Assembly (NCBI GenBank): GCA_021648265.1
Contig: JAKITD010000029.1
Coordinates: 1 to 33,683, forward strand
Direction of reading: 5' to 3'
DNA length: 33,683 nt
DNA from: Flavobacteriaceae bacterium
GTDB lineage: Bacteria > Bacteroidota > Bacteroidia > Flavobacteriales > Flavobacteriaceae
Shown here one piece after another: positions 1-7,532 of the stretch. The position numbers and the translations under genes were made by a program. Numbering within the stretch: the first letter of the stretch is position 1; each line of letters opens with the position of its first letter. The notes below the pieces were generated by a model. That model was not told where the DNA came from and did no database searches. It saw only the letters and a list, made by a program, of their open reading frames with translations.

Positions 1-102
1 TCAATTGATATTGAACTTCTTACCACCAAAATAATAGAAAATATTGAAGATTTTGGGTTGCTGAAAAATACTCACAACTTTAAATGTCAAGCGGTTGCGT
101 AA
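1..102 (+). CDS. C-terminal end of an unidentified protein (partial)
   Basis: An open frame runs from the first base of the window to a TAA at 100-102 and encodes 33 residues ending in KCQAVA. The residue mix looks protein-like (IENIEDFGLLKNTHNF) and the frame points toward the minus-strand gene ending at 259, so the two would be convergent. I do not recognise the family from this short tail. It could also be a chance open frame, because the start lies outside the window. Confidence 0.4.
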   Translation, partial: SIDIELLTTKIIENIEDFGLLKNTHNFKCQAVA

Positions 103-258
103 TGTTGTTTTGGTGCGAAACTTGAGTAATTTTATTTATTTCTTGTTAAAAAAGTAATCTACTAATTATTACTAGCTGAATTCAAGTCACAAATGCAACT
201 TTTTGGTTAAACAATAATTTTTCCATTTCAAATATATGTTAGCGAAAAAACAATCTTA

Positions 259-954
259 TTAATTTAAGTTTTTTCTAAAAGTAGCACTCACCGATTGTAT
301 TATATTTTTAATTTCGTAGGAATTAACCCCTTTTACAATGGCAATTTCATCGTAAGTTAATTTTCCGAAGACAAATAAATCTAGAATATTAGAAGTTTTT
401 AAAGGCAACCAGTTATAAATATTATTGAAAGCTTTTCGTTTACCTTCACTTATATCTAATCTAGTATCGTTAATTTGAAGTGAATTAATAATGTTTTTTT
501 CAGCATCGTAAAATAAAATTTCTTGTTTAACAAACCTACCTTGTTGGTACGATATATCATCTAATTCTCCTTCCATTACCATTTCATTATTAAAATCTAA
601 CTCGTAATTTTCTTCTAATAATTTAAGTTCTTCTTCTAAAATCTGACTGGTATTTAATGAATCTTTATAACGTGCTTCAATTTTAAACAAGGAACTTAAT
701 TGTTGGCTTACCAATGAAAAAAGCTTGAGTTTAACCTCTTGATTATCATTAATTTTTCCTTCGTATTTTTCATACAACTCAACAATGGCATCATCTATAA
801 TCCCCGTACTTGTGTACATGTTATGAGGAATAATTCCACTAATTTCAGCAGTATATAATCGATGCTTAACATAAGGATGAATCTGTGCAATAATGGTTAA
901 TATTTTTCTTCCAAATTCGTTGTGTTGCTTGCTGGTTTTAAGATCTTCTTTCAT
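259..954 (-). CDS. sigma-70 family-like RNA polymerase sigma factor (flavobacterial type)
   Basis: A 231-residue soluble protein. The C-terminal 45 residues (about 185-230) read like sigma region 4: a hydrophobic helix (ILDLFVFGKL), then TYDEIAIVKGV and a recognition-helix-like segment ending in FRKNL. This is the usual layout in which a helix-turn-helix contacts the -35 element. The N-terminal part (about 15-90, containing HPYVKHRLY and IDDAIVELYEKY) could be a diverged region 2, and the middle is acidic and Glu-rich. From family knowledge it would bind core polymerase as an alternative sigma; that role is inferred. No anti-sigma gene lies beside it. The gene is alone on its strand, and the next upstream gene (DUF4251) has its own terminator between them. 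It could instead be a non-sigma HTH protein. Confidence 0.5.
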   Translation of the reverse strand: MKEDLKTSKQHNEFGRKILTIIAQIHPYVKHRLYTAEISGIIPHNMYTSTGIIDDAIVELYEKYEGKINDNQEVKLKLFSLVSQQLSSLFKIEARYKDSLNTSQILEEELKLLEENYELDFNNEMVMEGELDDISYQQGRFVKQEILFYDAEKNIINSLQINDTRLDISEGKRKAFNNIYNWLPLKTSNILDLFVFGKLTYDEIAIVKGVNSYEIKNIIQSVSATFRKNLN

Positions 955-990
955 TGCTTCTGGATTTAAAATTCTCTTAAAATTACAAAA

Positions 991-1030
991 GCTGGAGTAA
1001 TAATAGTATGATAAATATCACTACTCCAAC
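991..1030 (-). terminator. Rho-independent terminator of the DUF4251 gene
   Basis: On the minus strand a 9-bp stem (arms 1030-1022 and 999-991, one G-U pair) is followed by a short T-rich run. It lies 32 nt past the DUF4251 stop and before the sigma-like gene, so it probably separates the two transcripts. Confidence 0.5.
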
Positions 1031-1061
1031 TTAAAAAAATTGGTGTTCTTATATACTTATG

Positions 1062-1565
1062 TCATTCTATTGTAATGGCGGTAATTTTACCCTCATAAGT
1101 TACACTTCGTTTATTATTACTATTCACATCTACATAGGTAGTACCCGACTTAGTAATTGACATATAAATATTATACGTTTCAGATTTAAATTTGGCTTTA
1201 AATGAAACCGTTATTCTTCTTTTCTCATCATTATATTTTACCTCGTAGCCTTCCATTTTATTGTTGAATTCTACTCCTTCACCATCATCAAACCGAATGG
1301 AAGTAACCTCACCAAAAAATTGTAATGATGCTTTTGCAGAGTCTTGTACAACTGCAATTCTGTTGGAACCACCAGCAATATTGACACGAATTCCTCGGGT
1401 TGTTGAAACCCAATCTGCATCAAAAACATATTGTTTCGAATTGATTAACTCTTTTGTTGCTTGATATTCTTGAGTTGCCTTTTCTTCTTTTAATTCTTTT
1501 TTGGACTGCGAAAATGCTATTTGACTGAAACCCAATAAAACAACAATAACTAATGTCTTTTTCAT
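1062..1565 (-). CDS. DUF4251 domain protein, secreted
   Basis: A 167-residue protein. It begins with a clear Sec signal peptide (MKKTLVIVVLLGFSQIAFSQ, probable cleavage after the AFSQ region) and then a short charged linker rich in Lys and Glu. From about residue 50 to the end it follows the Bacteroidota DUF4251 pattern: a strand after ADWVSTTRG, a central F-G-E/GEGVEFNNKMEGYEVK segment, FKAKF, and a closing NNKRSVTYEGKI strand. The family is an all-beta periplasmic fold of unknown function found almost only in Bacteroidota. There is no lipobox cysteine, so it is probably free in the periplasm. It is monocistronic with its own terminator. The family call is from pattern recall and the function is unknown. 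Confidence 0.8.
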   Translation of the reverse strand: MKKTLVIVVLLGFSQIAFSQSKKELKEEKATQEYQATKELINSKQYVFDADWVSTTRGIRVNIAGGSNRIAVVQDSAKASLQFFGEVTSIRFDDGEGVEFNNKMEGYEVKYNDEKRRITVSFKAKFKSETYNIYMSITKSGTTYVDVNSNNKRSVTYEGKITAITIE

Positions 1566-1724
1566 AATAAAATATTTTTATAAAAATACGCAATAATTAG
1601 ACCAAATTAAAAGCCCTAAACTTGTGAAATTTCTCATCGTATTTGCGTTTAATTTCTACAAAAATAATTTCTATTAATACCTAGATTAATGATATATGTC
1701 ATAAAATAGCAATTATTTGCATTC

Positions 1725-1732
1725 TAATTTTG
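1725..1732 (+). promoter_or_regulatory. Probable -7 element of micro-ORF 1
   Basis: TAATTTTG fits the Bacteroidota -7 consensus TAnnTTTG. It lies 47 nt before the ATG of the 33-aa ORF. The preceding bases (CAATTATTT then GC) also precede the matching element of the second micro-ORF at 7147-7154, so the two promoters look homologous. No good TTG -33 box is present. Confidence 0.45.
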
Positions 1733-1779
1733 AGAAGATTTAAGGAAATTCTTTTAATAATTAATCTTTATAAAAAACA

Positions 1780-1881
1780 ATGAGAACTTTAAACAGTAAT
1801 CGATTGACAGAAACCCAAAGAAAAACTAAAATTTTTATTTGGAACACTAAAAGACGCTTTAGAACCTTGAGTACTCCCTAA
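1780..1881 (+). CDS. 33-residue cationic micro-protein, copy 1
   Basis: A short ORF from ATG at 1780 to TAA at 1879-1881. It starts MRTLNSN, ends KRRFRTLSTP, and carries nine Lys/Arg against one acidic residue. A second 33-residue ORF at 7273-7374 is identical at 20 of 33 positions with no gap. Seven of the identical residues (T3, N5, L9, K17, N22, R26, L30) use different synonymous codons, which is what selection on the peptide would leave. Conserved features are the MRTLNSN start, LT at 9-10, F19, W21-N22, K24-R-R-F27 and LST at 30-32. It is flanked by its own TAnnTTTG promoter and a strong terminator, so the transcript should be about 180 nt. There is no signal peptide. I know of no function; RNA or ribosome binding would suit the charge but is speculation. 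Confidence 0.7.
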   Translation: MRTLNSNRLTETQRKTKIFIWNTKRRFRTLSTP

Positions 1882-1888
1882 AAAAATG

Positions 1889-1923
1889 AAAGCCACGGAT
1901 TTTAATAAATTCGTGGCTTTTTT
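1889..1923. terminator. Bidirectional terminator between micro-ORF 1 and the oxidoreductase gene
   Basis: A perfect 9-bp stem (AAAGCCACG at 1889-1897, CGTGGCTTT at 1912-1920) is followed by T's on the plus strand. On the minus strand it is followed by a C-A interrupted T run. It sits 7 nt after the micro-ORF stop and 22 nt before the end of the convergent gene at 1946, so it can serve both. Confidence 0.85.
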
Positions 1924-1945
1924 AATTTTTAATACTTGTTATTAT

Positions 1946-2950
1946 TTATTCTTCAATTACTTTTAAAACTAGCTTTCCTAATTTATCTCCTGAAAATAAT
2001 CGCAAAAAAGTATCGTGAAAATTTTCGATACCAACGTAAACATCTTCTCGGCTTTGTAGTTTTCCTTGCATCATCCACATTCCCATTTCTTGAGCAGCAG
2101 TACTGTAATCTTTTGTGTAATCTAGCACTACCATTCCTTGCATTGTAGCTCTATTTACCAATAAAGATAAATAATTTTTTGGACCAATAACATCTCCTGT
2201 GTTATTATATTGCGAGATAGCTCCACAAATAACCACTCTTGCATTTAATCGTAATTTACTAAGTGCTGCATCTAAAATTTCACCTCCAACATTATCAAAA
2301 TATACATCGATTCCTTTGGGACATTTTTCATTTAAAGCATCCATTAAATCTTCCGATTTATAGTTAATAGCAGCATCAAAACCTAGTTCATTTAAAATAT
2401 AGTCACATTTTTCTTTTCCACCAGCAATTCCAATAACCGTACATCCTTTAATTTTCGCAATTTGCCCCACAATACTTCCAACAGCTCCAGCAGCTCCAGA
2501 AACCAAAACAATGTCGCCTTCTTTAATTTTTCCTACTTGCTGAATTCCAAAATAAGCGGTCATTCCTGGCATTCCTAAAGCTCCTAAATATTTAGGCATT
2601 GGCACTAGGCTATCATCTACTTTATAACAGTTTTCACCATTGGTTGTTAGGTATTGTTGGACTCCACCCCAATTTACAATACAATCACCAATTTTAAAGC
2701 CTGGATGATTATTTTCTTTAATTACTTTACCGATGCTTCCCGCTCTCATTACTTCTCCAATTTCAACTGGAGGTATATACGATTTGCGATCCATCATCCA
2801 ACCACGCATAGCAGGGTCTAATGAAATATAATGAGTTTTTATAAGAACCTCGCCTTCTTTTGGTTCAATAATAGGATTTGTTTCAAGTTTCCAAGTATCT
2901 TCTTTTGGTAATCCTTCTGGACGTTTTACTAATATTAATTGTTTGTTCAT
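1946..2950 (-). CDS. NADP-dependent oxidoreductase, MDR superfamily (curcumin reductase / LTB4 dehydrogenase-like)
   Basis: 334 residues with the start taken at ATG 2950 (MNKQLILVKRPEG). The frame runs 11 codons further upstream only to a TTG, and those residues match nothing in the family. The N-terminal GroES-like domain (1-120) carries SLDPAMRGWM, the usual signature of the zinc-free medium-chain reductases. The Rossmann domain has SGAAGAVG at about 151-158, the AxxGxxG cofactor loop, followed by YFDNVGG at about 225. Family members reduce alpha,beta-unsaturated ketones and aldehydes with NADPH in the cytosol; the real substrate cannot be read from the sequence. The length matches the family. 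It is divergent from the hypothetical gene at 3046 and convergent with micro-ORF 1. Confidence 0.88.
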   Translation of the reverse strand: MNKQLILVKRPEGLPKEDTWKLETNPIIEPKEGEVLIKTHYISLDPAMRGWMMDRKSYIPPVEIGEVMRAGSIGKVIKENNHPGFKIGDCIVNWGGVQQYLTTNGENCYKVDDSLVPMPKYLGALGMPGMTAYFGIQQVGKIKEGDIVLVSGAAGAVGSIVGQIAKIKGCTVIGIAGGKEKCDYILNELGFDAAINYKSEDLMDALNEKCPKGIDVYFDNVGGEILDAALSKLRLNARVVICGAISQYNNTGDVIGPKNYLSLLVNRATMQGMVVLDYTKDYSTAAQEMGMWMMQGKLQSREDVYVGIENFHDTFLRLFSGDKLGKLVLKVIEE

Positions 2951-3045
2951 TTTCGAAAAATTTATGGGTTGAATATACCACAATTTACAGTGGCTTTTAG
3001 GACAATCATTTTCATAAAAACTATTTTTTTCGTAAATTTACACTT

Positions 3046-3471
3046 ATGAAAAAGTATCAAGAAATCGAAAAATTAAAATCGATTTTCAAAAAGAATGGTA
3101 TTCAAATAAAACGTTTGAAACGTGCTAATTTTGAAAGTTTTGTACTCGCAGAAATTACAATCAAAAATCAATCATGGAAAATCTATATCGATGATGAATA
3201 CGGAGATTTCAGCAAAGACAAACCACTTGTAGCATTTTATTTAATGTTGTTTTCTTTAGATGTATATCACGATAGTTTGGATTATTTAGATTGGTGCAAT
3301 CAAAACAAAATAAACGGCTCCGATTTAAAATGGTTAACCTATTATAAATCACTTGAAAAATCTTATTTCGAGCTGAAACAAATTTTAGGGGATTTGGACC
3401 CTTGTATCGATTCATTTGACTATCAAATTAGGAATGGAGTTATTGATGCTTTATTTGCTTCAGAAGTTTAA
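3046..3471 (+). CDS. Hypothetical protein, 141 aa
   Basis: A soluble 141-residue protein with no signal peptide or membrane segment. The N-terminal 20 residues are Lys-rich. The rest is rich in aromatic residues and Asp (IYIDDEYGDF, DYLDWCNQNKINGSDLKWLTYYKSL) with a final helix ending FASEV. I do not recognise the family. It starts 95 nt from the divergent oxidoreductase and lies 60 nt before the acyltransferase, so it could be co-transcribed with that gene. The codon use and the well-formed alternating pattern make it a credible gene, and its role is unknown. Confidence 0.65.
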   Translation: MKKYQEIEKLKSIFKKNGIQIKRLKRANFESFVLAEITIKNQSWKIYIDDEYGDFSKDKPLVAFYLMLFSLDVYHDSLDYLDWCNQNKINGSDLKWLTYYKSLEKSYFELKQILGDLDPCIDSFDYQIRNGVIDALFASEV

Positions 3472-3531
3472 TAAACTATAATATAGGTTATATTTGTAAA
3501 TACCTTAATATTGATTTTCCTAGTATAATTT

Positions 3532-4608
3532 ATGAAGATATTACCAAACCTAAACCCATTACGTTTTCTGTTAGCTTGTTTAGTTATTATTTTTCATGTT
3601 CCACAATTATGCAAGAACCAAGGGCTTCCATATTTTGATATGGCTCCAATATTTCATAAAGGAGTTGAAGCTGTTTATATGTTTTTTGTTTTAAGTGGAT
3701 TTCTAATTATCAGGTTAATATATCTTTCAAAAATGAATGATTCCTTTTCAATAAAGAACTTTTATTTTAGAAGAATTCTCCGCATTTTTCCTTTGTATTA
3801 CCTCATCGTATTTTTTGGATTCTTTTTTTATAATGTTTTATTACCATTTTTAAACATTCCGTTTCCTATTAATTATGATTTAAAAACTGGATTATTAATG
3901 ACTGTGTTTTTTATACCAAATATTTTTATACAATACAGCCCTGGAGGAATACTCGAAGTTCTTTGGTCTATTGGGATTGAAGAACAATTTTATATTATCA
4001 TTGCACCATTACTATACATAATTCGGAAAAATTATATCTTTAAATCACTATTAATTATTAGCTGTTGCTACTTTTTAATATTTCATTTAGACGTATTCTA
4101 TTTACTTAAAAAGTATCAATTTGTTTATTTTTATATGCTTTCTGGAGGTTTAATCGCTATTTTAGAAGAAAAGAATAAATTGGTTTTATTGAAAAACAAT
4201 AAGTCCCTGTCAATTATTATTGTTATAAGTACTCTCCTGTTTTTTACGACGAATGTATTTGATTTTGAAAATTTATTTACTTCAAATTTAATAACCTGTC
4301 TATTATTTAGCTTATTTATTTATACAATTAGTTTTGCAAATCATAATTTTGAGGTTAAAAGTAAGTTACTTAATTATTTAGGGAAAATCTCTTACGGAAT
4401 CTATATGTATCATGTTATAGCATTAAATATTATAGTTTACATTCTCTTAAAATTTGATTTTACAAACATCCCGAATTTTATACCCATACTATTAATCAAT
4501 TTATTAACAATAGTTCTTACAATAATAATTTCACACTTTTCATATCAATATTTTGAAAAATATTTTTTAAAATTAAAAGAAAAATATAGAGAAAAAACAA
4601 TTAAATAA
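3532..4608 (+). CDS. Acyltransferase-3 family membrane protein (OafA/YrhL-like)
   Basis: 358 residues, highly hydrophobic with about ten predicted membrane helices. The N-terminus shows the family hallmark: LNPLRFLLACLVIIFHV with the likely catalytic His22, then GVEAVYMFFVLSGFLI, and a basic loop FYFRRILRIFPLYYL. A WSIGIEEQFYI segment follows near residue 150, and NYLGKISYGIYMYHV near residue 285 is the conserved late helix. Family members move acetyl or other acyl groups onto extracytoplasmic sugars such as O-antigen, capsule or exopolysaccharide. The acceptor here is unknown and no glycan cluster surrounds it. The C-terminus is a short Lys-rich cytosolic tail with no SGNH domain. An Ntn hydrolase gene follows after 55 nt. 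Confidence 0.87.
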   Translation: MKILPNLNPLRFLLACLVIIFHVPQLCKNQGLPYFDMAPIFHKGVEAVYMFFVLSGFLIIRLIYLSKMNDSFSIKNFYFRRILRIFPLYYLIVFFGFFFYNVLLPFLNIPFPINYDLKTGLLMTVFFIPNIFIQYSPGGILEVLWSIGIEEQFYIIIAPLLYIIRKNYIFKSLLIISCCYFLIFHLDVFYLLKKYQFVYFYMLSGGLIAILEEKNKLVLLKNNKSLSIIIVISTLLFFTTNVFDFENLFTSNLITCLLFSLFIYTISFANHNFEVKSKLLNYLGKISYGIYMYHVIALNIIVYILLKFDFTNIPNFIPILLINLLTIVLTIIISHFSYQYFEKYFLKLKEKYREKTIK

Positions 4609-4627
4609 TAGTTTAACCCAATACGTC

Positions 4628-4649
4628 TAATCTAATATTGATTAGATTA
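4628..4649. repeat. 9-bp inverted repeat just upstream of the penicillin acylase gene
   Basis: TAATCTAAT (4628-4636) and ATTAGATTA (4641-4649) are perfectly complementary around a 4-nt ATTG loop. There is no T run on the plus strand, so it is not a good terminator. It ends 14 nt before the next ATG, which would suit an operator or a leader hairpin. Confidence 0.5.
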
Positions 4650-4663
4650 AATAAATACAACCT

Positions 4664-7051
4664 ATGCGAGTTTTAAAAAAAATACTCAAGTTCTTACTTA
4701 TTATAATAATTGTGATTGCTATCGCTGGTTTTTGGTATTACAATCATTTAAAACCCAGTTATTCAGGAGAAGTCTCTTTAGCAAATATTGAAGCTGAAAC
4801 TACTGTTTACTATGATGATTACGGTATTCCACACATTTATGCAGATAACAGATTGGATGCAACTACAACTCTGGGCTATGTTCATGCACAAGATCGCTTA
4901 TGGCAAATGGAATTAATGCGAAGGATTTCTCCAGGTCGCCTTTCAGAATTATTTGGAAAAGATTTAATTGAAAACGATACCTTTTTTGCTTCTTTAGGAA
5001 TTGATGAAGCCGCAGAAATTTCCATAAGTAAACTCGATAAAAATAGTGAAGTCTATAAAATAATGGAAGCTTATTTAAAGGGGGTAAATCAGTTTGTAGA
5101 TGAAGGGCCAACTCCTATAGAATATACCCTTATTGGTCTTGAAAAAAAGCATTTCGTTATTAAAGACATTTATAATATCATGGGCTATTTATCTTTTAGT
5201 TTTGCAATGGCACATAAAACAGACCCATTATTGAGTGCTTTACAGTTAAAATTAGGAAATGAATATATCAAAGAATTAGATGTTTCTATAAGTCCTGAAA
5301 CGCTTTACATTAAAAATTCAAAACAAGAGGTTGAAAGCTATACTAAAATGCTTTCAAAAATTAACACAATTATGGAAACCAATCCTATTCCTCCTTTTAT
5401 TGGTTCGAATAGTTGGGTGATTTCAGAAGATAAAACCTCCAACGGAAAAGTAATTTTAGCAAGCGATCCACATATTGGGTTTGCTCAACCTTCCGTTTGG
5501 TTTGAAGCACATTTGGTGACTCCCGACTATGAAATGTATGGGTATCATATGGCGGGAATTCCTTTTGCAATGCTGGGTCATAATAGGAATTTCGCCTACG
5601 GAATCACCATGTTTGAAAATGATGATATTGAACTTTATAGGGAAGAAAATCATCCCACAGACAACAACAAATACAAAACTCCAAATGGTTACGAAACCTA
5701 TAAAAAAACTACAAAAACTATCAAAGTAAAAGATGGAGAAGATGTAACTTTTGAATTAAAAAGTTCGCGTCACGGACCAATAATCAATAATACATTTAAA
5801 GGAATTACTGAAGGTAATCCTATTGCAATGTCTTGGATTTATACGCAACTAGATAATAAAATGCCTAATGTTTTTCATTTATTGTCCACAGCAAAAAGTA
5901 TGGAAGATTTTAAAAAAGGTGTTTCTTTGCTTCACGCTCCCGGTTTAAATTTAATGTATGGAGATTCCAAAGGAAATGTTGCTTGGTACGCTTCGGCAAA
6001 ACTATATAAATACAAGAATCACGTAAACACCAAGTTTATTTTAGACGGTGCTTCTGGGGAAGATGATATTGTAAGTTATTTGGATTTTTCAGAAAACCCA
6101 ATGGCTGAAAACCCTGAATGGAATTACGTATATTCAGCTAACAATCAACCAGACAGTATCGCAGGTATGCTATATCCTGGTTATTACATTCCAGAAGATA
6201 GAGCCAAACGAATTACTCGTCTTTTAGAACCTAAAAATAATTGGAATAAAAAATCGGTAAGCGCTATGATTAATGATGTTACTTCGTCTGTGGCTCCCGA
6301 AGTTATCAAGGAATTGACAAATAACATCAACTATAATTCATATAGTAGAAACGAACAACGCGCTATTGACGTGTTACAACTTTGGGATGGATCTCACACA
6401 TTAGATGCCGTTGCTCCTACTATTTATAATAAGTTTATTTATTTGTATATGAAAAATACATTTCAAGATGAAATGGGAAAAGAATTATATGCACAATTTG
6501 AAGAAACTCATTTAATAAAACGTCAAATTGCATTACAAATTCATAAAGAAACATCTGTTTGGTGGGACGATATTTCAACCACTCAAATAACTGAAACTAA
6601 GAAAGATATATTATCTAAAACTTTAAAAGAAACCGTTGCTTCTTTAGAGGTGCAATTAGGAGAAGATATGAATCATTGGGTCTGGAATAAAGTACATATT
6701 TTAGAACATCATCATCCTATAGGAAAAATAGAATCTTTACGAGAGTTTTTTAATGTGGGACCGTATTCTGTTAATGGAGGTTCCGAAGTAATTAATAATC
6801 TTGATTATAATAGAGATAGTACCGGAGTTTATAATGTTGATTCGGGTCCTTCCACTAGAAGAGTAATTGACTTTAGTGATATTGAAAACAGTTTAAGTAT
6901 AAATCCTACTGGGCAATCTGGTAATCCTTTGAGTAAGCATTACCGTGATCAAGCTGAAATGTACAATAAAGGAGAATTCAGAAAAATGAAAATGAATAAG
7001 GAAGAGATTATTAAGGTTTCCACAAAAATTATTTTTATACCAAAAAATTAA
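4664..7051 (+). CDS. Penicillin acylase family protein (N-terminal-nucleophile hydrolase)
   Basis: 795 residues with an N-terminal membrane anchor or signal segment (about 5-25, LLIIIIVIAIAGFWYY). The small-subunit part contains TTVYYDDYGIPHIYA and GYVHAQDRLWQMELMRRISPGRLSELFG, both typical of the family. The precursor should cut itself before Ser248 in GSNSWVIS, which makes that serine both the new N-terminus and the nucleophile. The large subunit then carries SDPHIGFAQPSVWFEAHL and a late NGGSEVINN region. Members hydrolyse amide bonds of beta-lactams, acyl-homoserine lactones or other acyl-amino compounds in the periplasm. The substrate cannot be told from the sequence; quorum quenching and beta-lactam turnover are both possible. 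The length is normal and the frame is intact. Confidence 0.93.
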   Translation: MRVLKKILKFLLIIIIVIAIAGFWYYNHLKPSYSGEVSLANIEAETTVYYDDYGIPHIYADNRLDATTTLGYVHAQDRLWQMELMRRISPGRLSELFGKDLIENDTFFASLGIDEAAEISISKLDKNSEVYKIMEAYLKGVNQFVDEGPTPIEYTLIGLEKKHFVIKDIYNIMGYLSFSFAMAHKTDPLLSALQLKLGNEYIKELDVSISPETLYIKNSKQEVESYTKMLSKINTIMETNPIPPFIGSNSWVISEDKTSNGKVILASDPHIGFAQPSVWFEAHLVTPDYEMYGYHMAGIPFAMLGHNRNFAYGITMFENDDIELYREENHPTDNNKYKTPNGYETYKKTTKTIKVKDGEDVTFELKSSRHGPIINNTFKGITEGNPIAMSWIYTQLDNKMPNVFHLLSTAKSMEDFKKGVSLLHAPGLNLMYGDSKGNVAWYASAKLYKYKNHVNTKFILDGASGEDDIVSYLDFSENPMAENPEWNYVYSANNQPDSIAGMLYPGYYIPEDRAKRITRLLEPKNNWNKKSVSAMINDVTSSVAPEVIKELTNNINYNSYSRNEQRAIDVLQLWDGSHTLDAVAPTIYNKFIYLYMKNTFQDEMGKELYAQFEETHLIKRQIALQIHKETSVWWDDISTTQITETKKDILSKTLKETVASLEVQLGEDMNHWVWNKVHILEHHHPIGKIESLREFFNVGPYSVNGGSEVINNLDYNRDSTGVYNVDSGPSTRRVIDFSDIENSLSINPTGQSGNPLSKHYRDQAEMYNKGEFRKMKMNKEEIIKVSTKIIFIPKN

Positions 7052-7146
7052 TAGTGATAGCTTAATGTAATTTCACTATTCGCAATATTATAATTCTCAT
7101 GACTGTTAATTTTATGTTATATTTAATATAATCAATTATTTAGCGT

Positions 7147-7154
7147 TAATTTTG
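7147..7154 (+). promoter_or_regulatory. Probable -7 element of micro-ORF 2
   Basis: TAATTTTG matches the Bacteroidota -7 consensus exactly and is preceded by CAATTATTT then AGC, nearly the same bases as upstream of micro-ORF 1 (1710-1732). It lies 118 nt before the ATG, against 47 nt in copy 1. The extra distance is filled by the structured repeat at 7171-7247. Confidence 0.5.
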
Positions 7155-7170
7155 TAACGAAAAAAATGAA

Positions 7171-7247
7171 CTACCTCGACCCAAGGGTACGAGGTATCAA
7201 ATAGGAATTCCTTTTTATTTCGACGCAAGCGTCGGGGAATTAAACCC
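7171..7247. repeat. Structured REP-like element in the leader of micro-ORF 2
   Basis: This 77-nt stretch is much richer in G and C than its surroundings and folds into two compact hairpins, both closed by an AA loop. The first pairs TACCTCG (7172-7178) with CGAGGTA (7190-7196), with ACCC/GGGT stacked inside. The second pairs CGACGC (7221-7226) with GCGTCG (7229-7234). The palindrome AGGAATTCCT lies between them at 7203-7212 and a GGGGAATT...CCC end closes it. The matching leader of micro-ORF 1 lacks it, so it looks like an inserted dispersed repeat. It might still affect translation of the ORF downstream. Confidence 0.6.
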
Positions 7248-7272
7248 TAAAAATGATTAAAACAATAAAGTT

Positions 7273-7374
7273 ATGAGAACATTAAATAGTAATAAATTAA
7301 CAGACAGAACAAAGGCTTCAAAGTCTTTTAATTGGAATAGTAAAAGACGTTTTAATAAGTTAAGTACTTATTAG
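7273..7374 (+). CDS. 33-residue cationic micro-protein, copy 2
   Basis: ATG at 7273 to TAG at 7372-7374, the same length as the copy at 1780 and alignable end to end without gaps (20 of 33 identical). Conservative exchanges dominate the rest (R8/K8, E11/D11, T23/S23). It starts MRTLNSNKLT and ends KRRFNKLSTY, with nine basic residues against one acidic. It has its own TAnnTTTG promoter and a strong terminator 29 nt after the stop, so it is monocistronic. The spacer 7052-7272 otherwise holds only the promoter and the structured repeat. The two copies lie 5.4 kb apart on the same strand with unrelated genes between them, so this is not a simple recent tandem duplication. Function unknown. Confidence 0.7.
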   Translation: MRTLNSNKLTDRTKASKSFNWNSKRRFNKLSTY

Positions 7375-7402
7375 ACTTTAATTCTATTAAAATAAGTTAA
7401 GA

Positions 7403-7437
7403 AAAAGCTCCTTATAATCAGATTATAAGGAGCTTTT
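7403..7437 (+). terminator. Terminator of micro-ORF 2
   Basis: AAAAGCTCCTTATAA (7403-7417) pairs perfectly with TTATAAGGAGCTTTT (7423-7437) around a 5-nt loop. A 15-bp stem ending in TTTT soon after a plus-strand stop is a strong intrinsic terminator. Confidence 0.85.
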
Positions 7438-7470
7438 AAATTCAATATTTTTGGCAAGTATATTGCAAAA

Positions 7471-7504
7471 AAAAGCTGAACAATATAATTATTGTTCAGC
7501 TTTT
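7471..7504 (-). terminator. Terminator of the TPR gene
   Basis: A perfect 15-bp stem (7471-7485 with 7490-7504) around a 4-nt loop. On the minus strand it is followed by eight T's. It lies 29 nt beyond the end of the minus-strand gene at 7533, so it closes the gyrA-TPR transcript and backs onto the micro-ORF 2 terminator. Confidence 0.88.
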
Positions 7505-7532
7505 AATAAATTTAATTCTTAAATAATTTATA

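Noticed and set aside
2951-2983. A longer N-terminus for the oxidoreductase, and likewise for the TlpA-like, kdsB and helicase genes
   Set aside because: The extensions begin at TTG and add residues unlike their families. The ATG starts fit known N-termini or the lipoprotein signal.
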